Assembly (NCBI GenBank): GCA_944380315.1
Contig: CALWHG010000016.1
Location: 1 to 38,775, forward strand
Direction of reading: 5' to 3'
DNA from: an uncultured Lachnospiraceae bacterium
Lineage (GTDB): Bacteria; Bacillota; Clostridia; Lachnospirales; Lachnospiraceae
Length of the DNA stretch: 38,775 bases
The notes under the pieces were generated by a model. It ran no database searches. It was not told where the DNA came from and saw nothing but the letters and a program-made list of their open reading frames with translations. Both the position numbers and the translations under genes were made by a program. Positions 1 to 7,697 of this stretch are shown here, piece after piece. Within the stretch, counting starts at the first letter, position 1; every line of letters begins with the position of its first letter.

Positions 1-1
1 G

Positions 2-199
2 AGGCAGATGTGTAACTTGAGTGATCTTATAGAGGAGAGAGGCATAGAACGTGGCCTTGCCCAGGGTATGGAACGCGGGGAGAGCCGCATGAGCAGGCTC
101 ATGGCTGTGCTTGCGGATGCCGGGAGACTCGAGGATATCAGGCGGGCATGTGCGGACAGGGCCTTCAGAGAGCGACTGTACAGGGATCTGTGTATCTGA
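2..199 (+). CDS. C-terminal end of an Rpn/PD-(D/E)XK nuclease-family transposase-like protein (5' end outside window)
   Basis: The frame is open from the left edge through codons for RQ-MCNLSDLIEERG to a TGA stop, so the ATG at 8 is probably internal and the gene begins outside the window. The motif MCNLS followed by a charged helix rich in ERG repeats (IEERGIERGLAQGMERGES) is the usual tail of Rpn/YhgA-like putative transposases of clostridia, which carry a PD-(D/E)XK nuclease domain upstream. No catalytic residues are visible here. The family call rests only on the tail pattern. It could instead be a decayed fragment. Confidence 0.55.
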   Translation, partial: RQMCNLSDLIEERGIERGLAQGMERGESRMSRLMAVLADAGRLEDIRRACADRAFRERLYRDLCI

Positions 200-246
200 A
201 CGACCCGATATGGACGATCTGATTGGTCCAATATGGGCAAAACTGG

Positions 247-275
247 TTGACACCAAAGCCTGATTGTGCTATATA
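247..275 (+). promoter_or_regulatory. Sigma-A promoter of the lysine-riboswitch operon
   Basis: TTGACA at 247-252 is a perfect -35 box. After 17 nt comes TATATA at 270-275, preceded by TGC (extended -10). Transcription should start near 282. The transcript would first form a hairpin (arms about 295-305 and 315-324, around CCTGC/GCAGG) and then enter the riboswitch. Confidence 0.85.
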
Positions 276-325
276 GAACACAACATCATAAACAGCTGTC
301 TCCTGCACCTTTCATGCAGGACAGG

Positions 326-493
326 AAGGATAGAGGAGCGGAATGCTATCAGTACCCATGGCTGAAGGCCGGCAGAGGCTGTCATGGCGAAAGGAGACAT
401 CCGCCGAGGCCATATCATATTTGCCTGTGATATGAGCCGGGCCGCAGTAATAAGATGCTGCGGACTGTCACGTCTCAGTGAAGCGCTATCAGA
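326..493 (+). promoter_or_regulatory. Lysine riboswitch (L box)
   Basis: The conserved landmarks of the lysine aptamer occur in order: GATAGAGG-AGCG at 329-340, AGTA at about 351-354, GGCGAAAGG and CCGCCGAGG around 383-409, ACTGTCAC at about 464-471, and GTGAAGCGCTATC ending at 490. The P1 helix is GATAG (329-333) with CTATC (486-490). An intrinsic terminator follows at 536-568. This is the usual off-switch layout: lysine binding stabilises P1 and favours termination. It lies directly upstream of an amino-acid permease, which points to lysine, or a compound linked to lysine supply, as the cargo. Confidence 0.93.
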
Positions 494-535
494 GGTTTAA
501 GCGGCATAGCCCGTGAGGGCGAGAGGAGTTTATAC

Positions 536-568
536 CACGGAGTGTTTCAAGGACGCTCCGTGTTTTTT
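536..568 (+). terminator. Riboswitch-controlled intrinsic terminator
   Basis: A 10-bp stem (536-545 with 553-562, one G-U pair) has a 7-nt loop and is followed by six T. It sits between the lysine aptamer and the permease start, so it is the expression platform. The longest permease reading frame starts inside this hairpin (GTG at 542), which argues against that start. Confidence 0.9.
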
Positions 569-643
569 ATTGGAGTGATCGCAGAAGCCGGGACTTGCGG
601 AGATCAGCTTATGAAATATCATTTTGAAGGGAGAGTATTTCTG

Positions 644-2050
644 ATGAGTGACAATTCAAATGAAGCAAGGATCAGACAGGAAGAGGCCCTGGGCTCTGAA
701 AAGACAGAGTTCAAAAGAGAGGTAGGGCTGTTTGGCGGCATCTCGGTACTGGCAGGTATCATGATAGGCTCAGGTATCTTCTATATCGGAGGTATAGTGC
801 TGATGCGCTGCGGCATGAGCCTGGGACTGGCGCTGCTGGTGTGGATCATAGGAGGTATCATAACCCTCATGAGCGGTATCTGCTATGCAGAGCTTGGCGC
901 CATGATGCCTAAGGCAGGAGGAAGCTATGTATATCTTCGTGAGGCCTATGGTGAGAAGATAGCCTTCATGAGCGGCTTTTCAAACTTCATACTTGGATCC
1001 TCAGGCTCCATAGCTGCTCTGGCAGTGGCATTTTCAGCGGCCATAGCAAGCCTTATGCCCGAGAGTGCATTTGCAGGAAGTGAGCTGATGCAGAAGGGCT
1101 TTGGCATAGTCATGGTCATCATACTGACCATCATCAACATCTTCGGCATCAAGCTGGGAAGCACCGTACAGAACATTTTTATGGTGCTCAAGATGCTGCC
1201 CATAGCGCTCATACTCATATGCGGACTGTTCATGGGCACGGAGGCACCGGACCTTGCCATGATGCCCCAGGGCGTGAGCATGCCTGCAGTCATAGGCATG
1301 ATGGCCTACGGCGTAGTAGCTACCATGTGGGCCTACGAGGGCTGGATGAATCTTAATGGTATAGCTGAGGAGATCAAGAATCCGGCAAAGAACATACCTC
1401 TTGCCATCATCTTCTCCATAGTCGGCGTAACTGCACTTTATGTGCTTTTCAACTTTGCAGTATACAGGGTACTGCCCTATGCGACCATAGTAGCCATGAT
1501 AGACTCAGGCAACAACTATCTGGGCACAGAGGCAGCAAACGTGCTCTTCGGAAACGCAGGCGGCATCATAGTTGCGGTAGCCATGGGACTTGCCATATTC
1601 AATTCACTTAACGGCTGCGTCATGGTATTTCCCCGTACCTATTATGCCATGGCAAAGGACAAGGCCTTCTTCAGGAGCCTTGGAAAGCTGCATCCGGTAT
1701 ATAAGACTCCGGTAAATGCACTCATAGTCTCAGGTCTTGTATCCATAGCGCTCATATGCACCAGGAACCTGAGCGAGCTTACCAGCCTGGTGGCATTTTG
1801 CGGCATGATATTCAACAGTCTGGTATTTTATGCGGTAAAGATATTCAGGAAGAAGTATCCTGACATGAAGAGGCCTTACAAGGTATGGTTCTATCCGGTA
1901 CTTATCTATGTCATCATAGCCATCATGATAGGCCTGGCCATAAATACCTTCATCGAGGATCCCATGACCTCAGTCATAGGTCTGGCGGTACCTGCAGTAG
2001 GTCTTGTACTTTATGAGCTTGTATTCAAGAAGCAGAAGGAGGAAGCTTAA
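644..2050 (+). CDS. APC-superfamily amino-acid permease under lysine riboswitch control
   Basis: This is a polytopic membrane protein of 468 residues with about 12 predicted hydrophobic segments. The first carries the APC signature GGISVLAGIMIGSGIF, where the GSGIF turn binds the amino-acid backbone in this superfamily. It looks closest to the LAT/SLC7-like bacterial permeases rather than classical LysP. ATG at 644 is preferred because GAAGGGAG lies 10-15 nt upstream; ATG at 611 (GGAG at 599-602) is possible, and the GTG at 542 lies in the terminator. The riboswitch suggests lysine or a lysine derivative as substrate (inference). The stop codon directly abuts the next gene, so the two are co-transcribed and probably translationally coupled. 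Confidence 0.9.
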   Translation: MSDNSNEARIRQEEALGSEKTEFKREVGLFGGISVLAGIMIGSGIFYIGGIVLMRCGMSLGLALLVWIIGGIITLMSGICYAELGAMMPKAGGSYVYLREAYGEKIAFMSGFSNFILGSSGSIAALAVAFSAAIASLMPESAFAGSELMQKGFGIVMVIILTIINIFGIKLGSTVQNIFMVLKMLPIALILICGLFMGTEAPDLAMMPQGVSMPAVIGMMAYGVVATMWAYEGWMNLNGIAEEIKNPAKNIPLAIIFSIVGVTALYVLFNFAVYRVLPYATIVAMIDSGNNYLGTEAANVLFGNAGGIIVAVAMGLAIFNSLNGCVMVFPRTYYAMAKDKAFFRSLGKLHPVYKTPVNALIVSGLVSIALICTRNLSELTSLVAFCGMIFNSLVFYAVKIFRKKYPDMKRPYKVWFYPVLIYVIIAIMIGLAINTFIEDPMTSVIGLAVPAVGLVLYELVFKKQKEEA

Positions 2051-3658
2051 ATGTCTGCATTGGTCATTTATAACGGAAAGATATATGTGGAAAGGGGTCA
2101 CTTTGAGGAGGCCGTACTCGTGGAGGACGGAATCATAAAGGCTGTAGGCTCTACTGAGGGCATACTTGCCGCAGCACCCGAGGGCGCAAGGCGTTACGAT
2201 GCTGCAGGACGTACAGTAGTCCCTGGATTCAATGATTCTCATCAGCATCTTCAAAGCGTGGGTGAGGATCTTGCAAATATACAGCTCCTCGGGGCCGACA
2301 GCATAGCCGAGGTAAAGCGCAGGGTCAGGGCCTATATAGAGAAAAATCAGCCCGCTCCCGGCACGGTGCTTCACGGCCAGGGCTGGAACCAGGACTACTT
2401 TACGGATGAGAAGAGAGTGCTCGTACGTCAGGATCTGGACGATATGGCTCCTGAGCATCCGCTTATACTTGAGAGGGCCTGCGGACATATACTTACGGCC
2501 AGCACCTCAGCTCTCGAGATGGCAGGCATAACAGGAGACACAAAGCCTGCTGACGGCGGTGCCATAGACCTGGATGAGCAGGGAGTCCCCACCGGTGTAC
2601 TCAGGGAAAATGCCTGCCAGCAGGTGCTTTGCATCATCCCTCCAGTAACCGAGGAGATCATGGATGACAGGCTCCGCCTGGCCATGGCTCATGCGGCAGA
2701 GTGCGGTGTGACCTCCGTCCAGTCCATGGACATGAGGCCCGGCAAGTGGCGCAGGACCTGGGAGGCATATCAGAGAGTACAGGCCAAGGATCCTACCCTT
2801 CGTGTATATCAGCAGGTAAACTTCCTTGAGCCCAACGAGTTCAATGAGTTCCTGTCTGAGGGCTTCAGGACGGGCGTGGGAGATGCTTTCCTTAAGATCG
2901 GCCCCCTCAAGATGTTCGTTGACGGAAGCCTGGGAGCCAGGACGGCCCTCATGAGGAAGCCCTACAATGATGATCCCTCTACCTGCGGCATACCCACCAT
3001 GACTCAGGAGGGACTGGATGAGATGGTAAGGATAGCCACAGAGCATGGCTGCACCTCCATAGTGCATGCCATAGGAGACGGTGCCATAGACATGGTGCTC
3101 AGCGCCTATGAGAAGGTCATAAAGAATGGAGAAAATCCTCTGCGTCACGGCATAGTACATTGTCAGATAACTGACATGCCCATGCTGGAGCGCTTCAAGA
3201 AGAGCGATATACTTGCACTGGTACAGCCCATATTCCTTCACTACGACATGACAGTGGTAGAGGACAGGGTAGGCAAGGAGCTGGCTTCCACAAGCTATGC
3301 CTTTGAGACTCTCAGGAAGCTTGGAGTTCATGAGAGCTTCGGTACAGACAGCCCTGTTGAGGATATGAATGCCATCAACAACCTCTACTGTGCAGTGACG
3401 AGGAAGAATCTGAAGGGAGAGCCCAGCGAGGGCTTCTATCCCGAGGAGTGCATGGACATCTATGATGCAGTGGATGCCTACACCTACGAGTCTGCATATG
3501 CAAGCTTCGAGGAAAATGTCAAAGGCCGCATCAAGCCCGGCTATTATGCCGATATGGTAGTGCTCAGCCAGGATATATTTACTATCCCCGGTGATGAGAT
3601 CATAAATACCAAGGTCGATGCCACCATAGTTGACGGACGCTTCGTATACGAAAGATAA
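2051..3658 (+). CDS. YtcJ-like metal-dependent amidohydrolase
   Basis: The protein has 535 residues, the usual length of the amidohydrolase_3/YtcJ family. The N-terminal beta domain leads into VVPGFNDSHQH, with the metal-binding HxH at H64 and H66. Further family marks are FVDGSLGART, HAIGDGAID and, near the C-terminus, GTDSPVEDMN with the metal-binding Asp. It starts at the base after the permease stop, with GGAGG about 10 nt before the ATG. Members hydrolyse exocyclic amide or carbamate bonds, but substrates are mostly unknown. Co-regulation with a permease by a lysine riboswitch suggests an imported acyl-amino acid or similar compound that releases lysine (inference). No signal peptide is seen, so it should act in the cytoplasm. 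Confidence 0.88.
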   Translation: MSALVIYNGKIYVERGHFEEAVLVEDGIIKAVGSTEGILAAAPEGARRYDAAGRTVVPGFNDSHQHLQSVGEDLANIQLLGADSIAEVKRRVRAYIEKNQPAPGTVLHGQGWNQDYFTDEKRVLVRQDLDDMAPEHPLILERACGHILTASTSALEMAGITGDTKPADGGAIDLDEQGVPTGVLRENACQQVLCIIPPVTEEIMDDRLRLAMAHAAECGVTSVQSMDMRPGKWRRTWEAYQRVQAKDPTLRVYQQVNFLEPNEFNEFLSEGFRTGVGDAFLKIGPLKMFVDGSLGARTALMRKPYNDDPSTCGIPTMTQEGLDEMVRIATEHGCTSIVHAIGDGAIDMVLSAYEKVIKNGENPLRHGIVHCQITDMPMLERFKKSDILALVQPIFLHYDMTVVEDRVGKELASTSYAFETLRKLGVHESFGTDSPVEDMNAINNLYCAVTRKNLKGEPSEGFYPEECMDIYDAVDAYTYESAYASFEENVKGRIKPGYYADMVVLSQDIFTIPGDEIINTKVDATIVDGRFVYER

Positions 3659-3680
3659 GCGCCTTCGACAAATATAAAAT

Positions 3681-3758
3681 AAGATATCCCGATACAGTGA
3701 AAGGCCCTTTGCCTCTGCGAGGCGGCAGACACCTTTTCCCTGTATCGGGATATCTTTT
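3681..3758 (+). terminator. Large three-tier terminator of the permease-amidohydrolase operon
   Basis: A perfect 17-bp outer stem (3681-3697 with 3740-3756) encloses an inner structure of AAAGG/CCTTT and GCCTC-TGC-GAGGC. A short T-run follows on this strand and an AT-rich tract lies on the other side. The inner 37 nt recur almost unchanged in the opposing terminator at 3803-3882, while the outer stems share no sequence beyond AAG...CTT ends. See findings. Confidence 0.8.
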
Positions 3759-3802
3759 ACATTTGCCATAGGCTTCTGTCTATAGAAGTTCGAAGGAAAC
3801 AT

Positions 3803-3882
3803 ACAAAAAGCTCCCCTGTATAAGTCAAAGGTGTCTGCCGCCTCGTAGAGGCAAAGGGCCTTTGGCTTATACAGGGGAGCTT
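3803..3882 (-). terminator. Large three-tier terminator of the alanine racemase gene
   Basis: On the minus strand a perfect 17-bp outer stem (3866-3882 with 3808-3824) ends in a T-run (3803-3809), 11 nt after the alr stop. Its inner core is the same 37-nt sequence as in the hairpin at 3681-3758, in the same orientation relative to transcription, with one base difference in the apical loop (TAC versus TGC). Confidence 0.82.
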
Positions 3883-3893
3883 ATAGATATGCT

Positions 3894-5012
3894 TTATACG
3901 ATCACCCTCCCAAGGCGGCGGGAGAGTATGGATACGATGGCATTTGTATTGACGCCTGCCTTGTGGGCTATCTCACAGGCCCGGATCTCCAGGTCTCCGC
4001 TCTTGCCTATAAGGACTACTTCATCGCCCTGGCGGGGATCCGGTACGGCGGTCACATCTATCATGAAGGAGTCCATGCAGAGCATGCCTATGATGGGGCA
4101 GTCCACACCATTTACCAGCACATGCCAGCTGTTTGACAGCTGTCTGGGTATGCCGTCAGCATAGCCTATGCCCACAGAGGCGCAGAGCATCTCATGATCG
4201 GCCTTGAATACTCTTCCGTAGCTTACGGTGTCCCCGGGATAGAGCTTCCTTACGGTGCTTATGCGGGCCTTGAGCCTGATCACGCGCCTGAGGCCAAGAC
4301 GGGCTGGCACCTGATCCTCCATGGTGCCTTCATTTCCATAGATCAGGGCGCCTATGCGGGCGATGTCGTAGCGGAAATCCGGATAATTGGCTGCGCCGGA
4401 GCTGGCCTGTATATGGGTCATGAAGCCATTTATGCCTCTTTTATGAAGCTCATCCACCAGCTGATCGAAGCAAGCCTTCTGCTTAAGTGTAAAGGCCCTG
4501 CTTTCCTCGCTGGTCTCATCAGAGACGCAGAGGTGGCTGTAGACGCCGTCTATGATCAGGTTGGGCAGCTGCCACAGAGCAGCTATCTCATCTACGTGCT
4601 CTGCACGTTCGCCTATGCGGTGCATGCCCGTATCCACAGCTATATGCACGTGCATGGGCTGGCCGAAGCTGCTCAGCAGCTTTCCGTAGCCACAGTCCAC
4701 CACGGTCTGGGAAAGGTCGTATTTTATAAGGGCGGGGAAGTCGGCCGGATCCGTATATCCGAGTATGAGTATCTGGCCCTCTATGCCGGCCTCTCTCAGC
4801 TCTATGGCCTCTGTGAGACAGGCTACGCAGAAGTCCCTGACTCCCTCCTCCATGAGTACCTGGGACACCTGCACGGCTCCGTGGCCGAAGGCATTTGCCT
4901 TGACGCAGGGCATAAGCCTGCAGCCCTCTGGCAGCAGCCTCCTTACAGTATTTAGATTATGTACGAGAGCCTCCCGATCGAGCTCTATCCAGGCACGGTC
5001 CTTTTCAAACAT
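3894..5012 (-). CDS. alr: Alanine racemase (PLP-dependent)
   Basis: The protein has 372 residues, normal for Alr. The PLP-binding lysine lies in CVKANAFGHG (K38), the second catalytic base in TVSYG (Y265), and GIGYADG and MLCMDSFMIDVT are the usual C-terminal motifs. It interconverts L- and D-alanine for peptidoglycan in the cytoplasm. Relatives that act on serine, lysine or arginine exist, and the nearby lysine-controlled genes make a broader specificity worth keeping in mind, but nothing in the sequence proves it. The ATG has AAGGAGG 9 nt upstream. The gene converges on the amidohydrolase, and the two units end in twin terminators. Confidence 0.95.
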   Translation of the reverse strand: MFEKDRAWIELDREALVHNLNTVRRLLPEGCRLMPCVKANAFGHGAVQVSQVLMEEGVRDFCVACLTEAIELREAGIEGQILILGYTDPADFPALIKYDLSQTVVDCGYGKLLSSFGQPMHVHIAVDTGMHRIGERAEHVDEIAALWQLPNLIIDGVYSHLCVSDETSEESRAFTLKQKACFDQLVDELHKRGINGFMTHIQASSGAANYPDFRYDIARIGALIYGNEGTMEDQVPARLGLRRVIRLKARISTVRKLYPGDTVSYGRVFKADHEMLCASVGIGYADGIPRQLSNSWHVLVNGVDCPIIGMLCMDSFMIDVTAVPDPRQGDEVVLIGKSGDLEIRACEIAHKAGVNTNAIVSILSRRLGRVIV

Positions 5013-5038
5013 GATCGCATGCCTCCTTAGTATATGAT

Positions 5039-5066
5039 TATCTACATTACTTTTTTATGGAGTCAA
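5039..5066 (-). promoter_or_regulatory. Candidate promoter of alr
   Basis: On the minus strand TTGACT (5061-5066), a 16-nt spacer and TAGATA (5039-5044) precede alr. A second TTGACT lies directly upstream (5067-5072). The rest of the alr-DUF3842 gap (5073-5183) holds a hairpin with AAGGCAT/ATGCCTT arms (about 5071-5096) and a GC-rich stretch with partial inverted repeats, and no gene. Confidence 0.5.
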
Positions 5067-5183
5067 AGTCAAGGCATTTGGAAGGAAAAATGCCTTCAGC
5101 CATGGGGATGGAATGGTCTCCGGGCGGATCTCCGCGCCGCCGGTCCGAGGAGATACCTCACCGCCGGTCCCGGGAAAAAGCAG

Positions 5184-5212
5184 ATGACAGGAAATGGAAA
5201 AAATGATATCAT
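5184..5212 (+). promoter_or_regulatory. Promoter of the DUF3842 gene
   Basis: ATGACA (5184-5189), a 17-nt spacer and TATCAT (5207-5212) each match the sigma-A consensus at 5 of 6 positions. The predicted start near 5219 leaves a short leader with AGAGGTG just before the ATG at 5233. Confidence 0.7.
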
Positions 5213-5232
5213 ATATCAGCCAGAGGTGATAT

Positions 5233-5637
5233 ATGAACGTACTTGTAGTAGATGCCCAGGGCGGCGGCATAGGCAGGCAGCTGGTGGCTGCCATCAAAAA
5301 GGAGCTTCCGGGAGTGGAGGTCATAGCGACAGGCACGAACAGTGCCGCAACTTCGGCCATGCTGAAGGCTGGAGCTGACCATGCCAGCACCGGGGAAAAT
5401 GCCATAAGGGTCTGCGCAGACAGAGCAGATGTCATCATAGGGCCCATAGGCATAGTCATAGCCGATTCCCTCTACGGAGAGATAACTCCCGCCATGGCCT
5501 GTGCCATAGGCCAGAGCCGGGCAAAGCGCATACTGCTGCCCATGAATCACTGTGACAACATCATAGTGGGAGTGGGAGACATAAGTACGGCGTCGCTGGT
5601 GGCAGAGACATTGAGACAGCTTAAGGACATGCTCTGA
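5233..5637 (+). CDS. DUF3842 family protein
   Basis: The protein has 134 residues, starts MNVLVVDAQGGGIGRQL and contains a Gly-rich loop typical of nucleotide-binding Rossmann-like folds, then GPIGIVIADSLYGEITPAMA and LPMNHCDN. This pattern matches the short clostridial DUF3842 family, whose function is not known. It has no signal peptide or membrane segment. It ends about 90 nt before the terminator that precedes the ABC importer and lar genes, in the same direction, so it may be the first gene of that operon, with attenuation in between. A link to metal or cofactor metabolism is only inferred from position. Confidence 0.8.
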   Translation: MNVLVVDAQGGGIGRQLVAAIKKELPGVEVIATGTNSAATSAMLKAGADHASTGENAIRVCADRADVIIGPIGIVIADSLYGEITPAMACAIGQSRAKRILLPMNHCDNIIVGVGDISTASLVAETLRQLKDML

Positions 5638-5647
5638 TATTTATGGC

Positions 5648-5736
5648 CCGCAGGAAGCGGACAGGGGCAGGTAGAAGCCTGCTAAAGAGGTCAGAGCCTG
5701 ATCATATATGACAGATAAGGTATGCAGGAAGCATAC
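5648..5736 (+). promoter_or_regulatory. Structured leader (candidate attenuator/riboswitch) of the ABC importer-lar operon
   Basis: This leader holds several hairpins: CCGC-AGGAA-GCGG (5648-5660), GCAGG-tagaag-CCTGC (5667-5682), GGTCA/TGATC (about 5689-5703) and GTATGC-AGGAA-GCATAC (5720-5736). The nonamer GCAGGAAGC occurs twice, each time as a hairpin with the same AGGAA loop. The last hairpin uses GCATAC, which is also the base of the terminator stem, so the two are mutually exclusive. I recognise no known riboswitch consensus in it. A weak promoter (TTGAGA at 5611, TGATAT at 5635) may lie in the end of DUF3842; otherwise the leader is reached from the DUF3842 promoter. Confidence 0.55.
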
Positions 5737-5770
5737 ATCCCTTTCAGAAGAGAGGGGTGTATGCTTTTTT
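5729..5770 (+). terminator. Intrinsic terminator in front of the ABC importer-lar operon
   Basis: A stem of about 16 bp (5729-5744 with 5751-5766, a few G-U pairs) with a 6-nt loop runs into a T-rich tail ending at 5770. It lies only 29 nt before the importer start, so it must be read through or prevented from forming for the operon to be expressed. Its 5' arm can instead pair with the upstream GTATGC. Confidence 0.85.
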
Positions 5771-5798
5771 TGCTTTTTTACATTCATTTGGAGGACAT

Positions 5799-6857
5799 AT
5801 GCATTTAGTGAGGAAGGAGCCGGCACAAAGGAGGATCGGACCCATGATAGTGGTGCTCGTCATAATATCGGTGGCTAGTCTCATACTGGCCTCGGGACTG
5901 GGGCCTGTGTCAGTGGCACCGGTCACCTCCTTCAGGATACTGCTGAGCCGCATGCCGGTCATAGGCTCCCTGGCGGGAGAAGGCTGGGAGCAGCTGGAGG
6001 AAAACATCATCCTGGGGCTCAGACTCCCCAGAGTCTGCCTGGGCATGGTGGTGGGAGCGTCCCTTTCAGTATGCGGAGTGACCATGCAGGCACTGGTGAG
6101 GAACAGTCTGGCGGATCCCTTCATACTTGGAGTATCCAGCGGTGCATCGGCCTTTGCGACCCTTGGCATGCTGTTTGGAGCATTTTCCTTCCTTGGGACC
6201 TACTCCCTTTCCATAAGTGCATTTTTGGGAGCGGCAGTGACCATCATATTCGTTTATTCCATATCCAGGATCAGGGGACGCATGGACATAACTCAGCTTC
6301 TGCTGTCGGGTGTGGCCGTGTCCATGATCATGGACGGGGTGACCAGCATCATAACCCTTAGCGCTCCAAATGCCCTGGGGCTTCACAATGCGGAGTTCTG
6401 GATGTCCGGTAGCCTGGCCGGGGCCAGATGGGCTTATCTCGGACTGCCATTCCTTGTGCTGATCATATGTATAGCAGTGCTCCTTGCTAACCACAGGGGT
6501 CTGGACCTGCTCCTTCTTGGAGATGAGAGCGCCGTGTCCCTGGGAGTAAATGTAAGGCGGCTCCAGAAGCTCCTGGTTCTGCTGGCCTCTCTGCTGGCAG
6601 GAGTGACCATAGCCGTCAGCGGCTCCATAGGCTTCGTGGGACTCATGGTACCGCATTTTACCAGACTGCTGGTGGGAGGCAGCCACAGGAGGGTACTGCC
6701 GGTGGCAGCGCTGCTGGGAGGCATACTGGTGGTCTGGGTGGATGTGGCCGCAAGGCTCATCATAGCCCCGGAGGAGCTTCCCGTGGGCATACTTACGGCA
6801 GTCATAGGAGGGCCGATATTTATATGGATGCTGAGGAAGAGCAGGAAAGGAGCATGA
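5799..6857 (+). CDS. FecCD/BtuC-type ABC transporter permease (candidate nickel or metallophore importer)
   Basis: The protein has 352 residues, with many hydrophobic helices and the family motifs LGLRLPRVCLGMVVGASLSVCG, RNSLADPFILGVSSGASAFA and SGSIGFVGLMVPHFTRLLVG. The last contains the coupling-helix region that contacts the ATPase. A single permease gene implies a homodimer, as in BtuC2D2. ATG at 5799 has TTTGGAGG 5 nt upstream; the GTG at 5757 lies in the terminator and is rejected. The family imports siderophores, haem, cobalamin and metal chelates. Its place at the head of a larEBC operon suggests nickel or a nickel chelate (inference). The ATPase gene follows after 9 nt. Confidence 0.88.
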   Translation: MHLVRKEPAQRRIGPMIVVLVIISVASLILASGLGPVSVAPVTSFRILLSRMPVIGSLAGEGWEQLEENIILGLRLPRVCLGMVVGASLSVCGVTMQALVRNSLADPFILGVSSGASAFATLGMLFGAFSFLGTYSLSISAFLGAAVTIIFVYSISRIRGRMDITQLLLSGVAVSMIMDGVTSIITLSAPNALGLHNAEFWMSGSLAGARWAYLGLPFLVLIICIAVLLANHRGLDLLLLGDESAVSLGVNVRRLQKLLVLLASLLAGVTIAVSGSIGFVGLMVPHFTRLLVGGSHRRVLPVAALLGGILVVWVDVAARLIIAPEELPVGILTAVIGGPIFIWMLRKSRKGA

Positions 6858-6866
6858 GGAGGCAGG

Positions 6867-7673
6867 ATGTATCTTGAGGTAAAGGATCTTACATATGCAT
6901 ACAGAGCCGGCCAGGAGGCAGTGGATCATGTGTCCATGAATGTGGAAAAGGGTGAATTCGTGGGCGTCATAGGGCCCAACGGCAGCGGAAAATCCACCCT
7001 GCTGAAATGTATATACAGGGCGCTGCGCCCAGAGTCGGGTAGCATAAGCCTGTGCGGTGAGGATGTGCTTTCTATGTCCTACAGACAGTCGGCGCTTCGG
7101 ATGGCCGTAGTGGGGCAGGAGCACGACATACCCTTTGATTTTACGGTGGAGGAGATAGCTGCCATGGGCAGATCGCCCCATAAACGGATGTTTGACATAG
7201 ATGGCAGGGAGGACAGGCAGATAGTGGCGGATGCCCTGAGGAAGCTTGGCATGGAGGAGCTCTCAGGACGGAGCTTCCGAAGCCTGTCAGGAGGAGAAAA
7301 ACAGCGGGTGCTCATAGCCAGGGCCCTGGTACAGGAAAGCGATCTCCTTATACTGGACGAGCCAACCAACCATCTGGACATAGGCTACCAGCTCCAGATC
7401 CTCGAGCTTGTAAAGGGACTGGGGGTCACGGTCCTTGCGGCCATCCACGATCTGAATCTGGCGGCGCTCTACTGCGACAGGCTCTATGTCATGAAGGACG
7501 GGAAGATGGTGCTGGAGGGCAGGCCAGAGGAGGTGCTGACCCCGGAGGAGATATACAGGGTGTACGGAGTCAGGAGCCTTGTGGAGAGGAATCGTATGAC
7601 CGGCAAAAGCTCCATCACCTTCCTGCCGGAGCACATAGATCTGCAGGAGCTTGAAAGCGGCCATGTGGCCTGA
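6867..7673 (+). CDS. FepC/BtuD-type ABC transporter ATPase
   Basis: The protein has 268 residues. Walker A is GPNGSGKST (36-44), the signature is LSGGE (140-144), Walker B is LILDEP (161-166), and the H-loop His lies in AAIHDLN. It is cytoplasmic and powers the permease encoded just upstream. GAGGAGG precedes the ATG. The short C-terminal extension after the H-loop region is common in the FepC group. The order permease, ATPase, binding protein and then larE, with gaps of 9-25 nt, shows one operon. Confidence 0.92.
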   Translation: MYLEVKDLTYAYRAGQEAVDHVSMNVEKGEFVGVIGPNGSGKSTLLKCIYRALRPESGSISLCGEDVLSMSYRQSALRMAVVGQEHDIPFDFTVEEIAAMGRSPHKRMFDIDGREDRQIVADALRKLGMEELSGRSFRSLSGGEKQRVLIARALVQESDLLILDEPTNHLDIGYQLQILELVKGLGVTVLAAIHDLNLAALYCDRLYVMKDGKMVLEGRPEEVLTPEEIYRVYGVRSLVERNRMTGKSSITFLPEHIDLQELESGHVA

Positions 7674-7697
7674 CTGCAAAATCATAAGGGAGGATAT

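Noticed and set aside
542-643. Longer permease N-terminus from GTG 542
   Set aside because: It would start inside the riboswitch terminator stem and has no ribosome binding site; ATG 644 (or 611) fits the family and has one.
4194-4955. 253-aa open frame opposite alr
   Set aside because: It lies wholly antisense to a conserved alr gene, is low in recognisable motifs and is explained by codon bias of alr. The same holds for the long antisense frames over the permease, amidohydrolase, FecCD, enolase and mfd genes.
5640-5740. Cobalamin or NiCo (czcD) riboswitch before the ABC importer
   Set aside because: The B12 box and the GCCGGGC / GGGACAG landmarks of these classes are missing and the aptamer space is only about 90 nt; kept as an unclassified leader.
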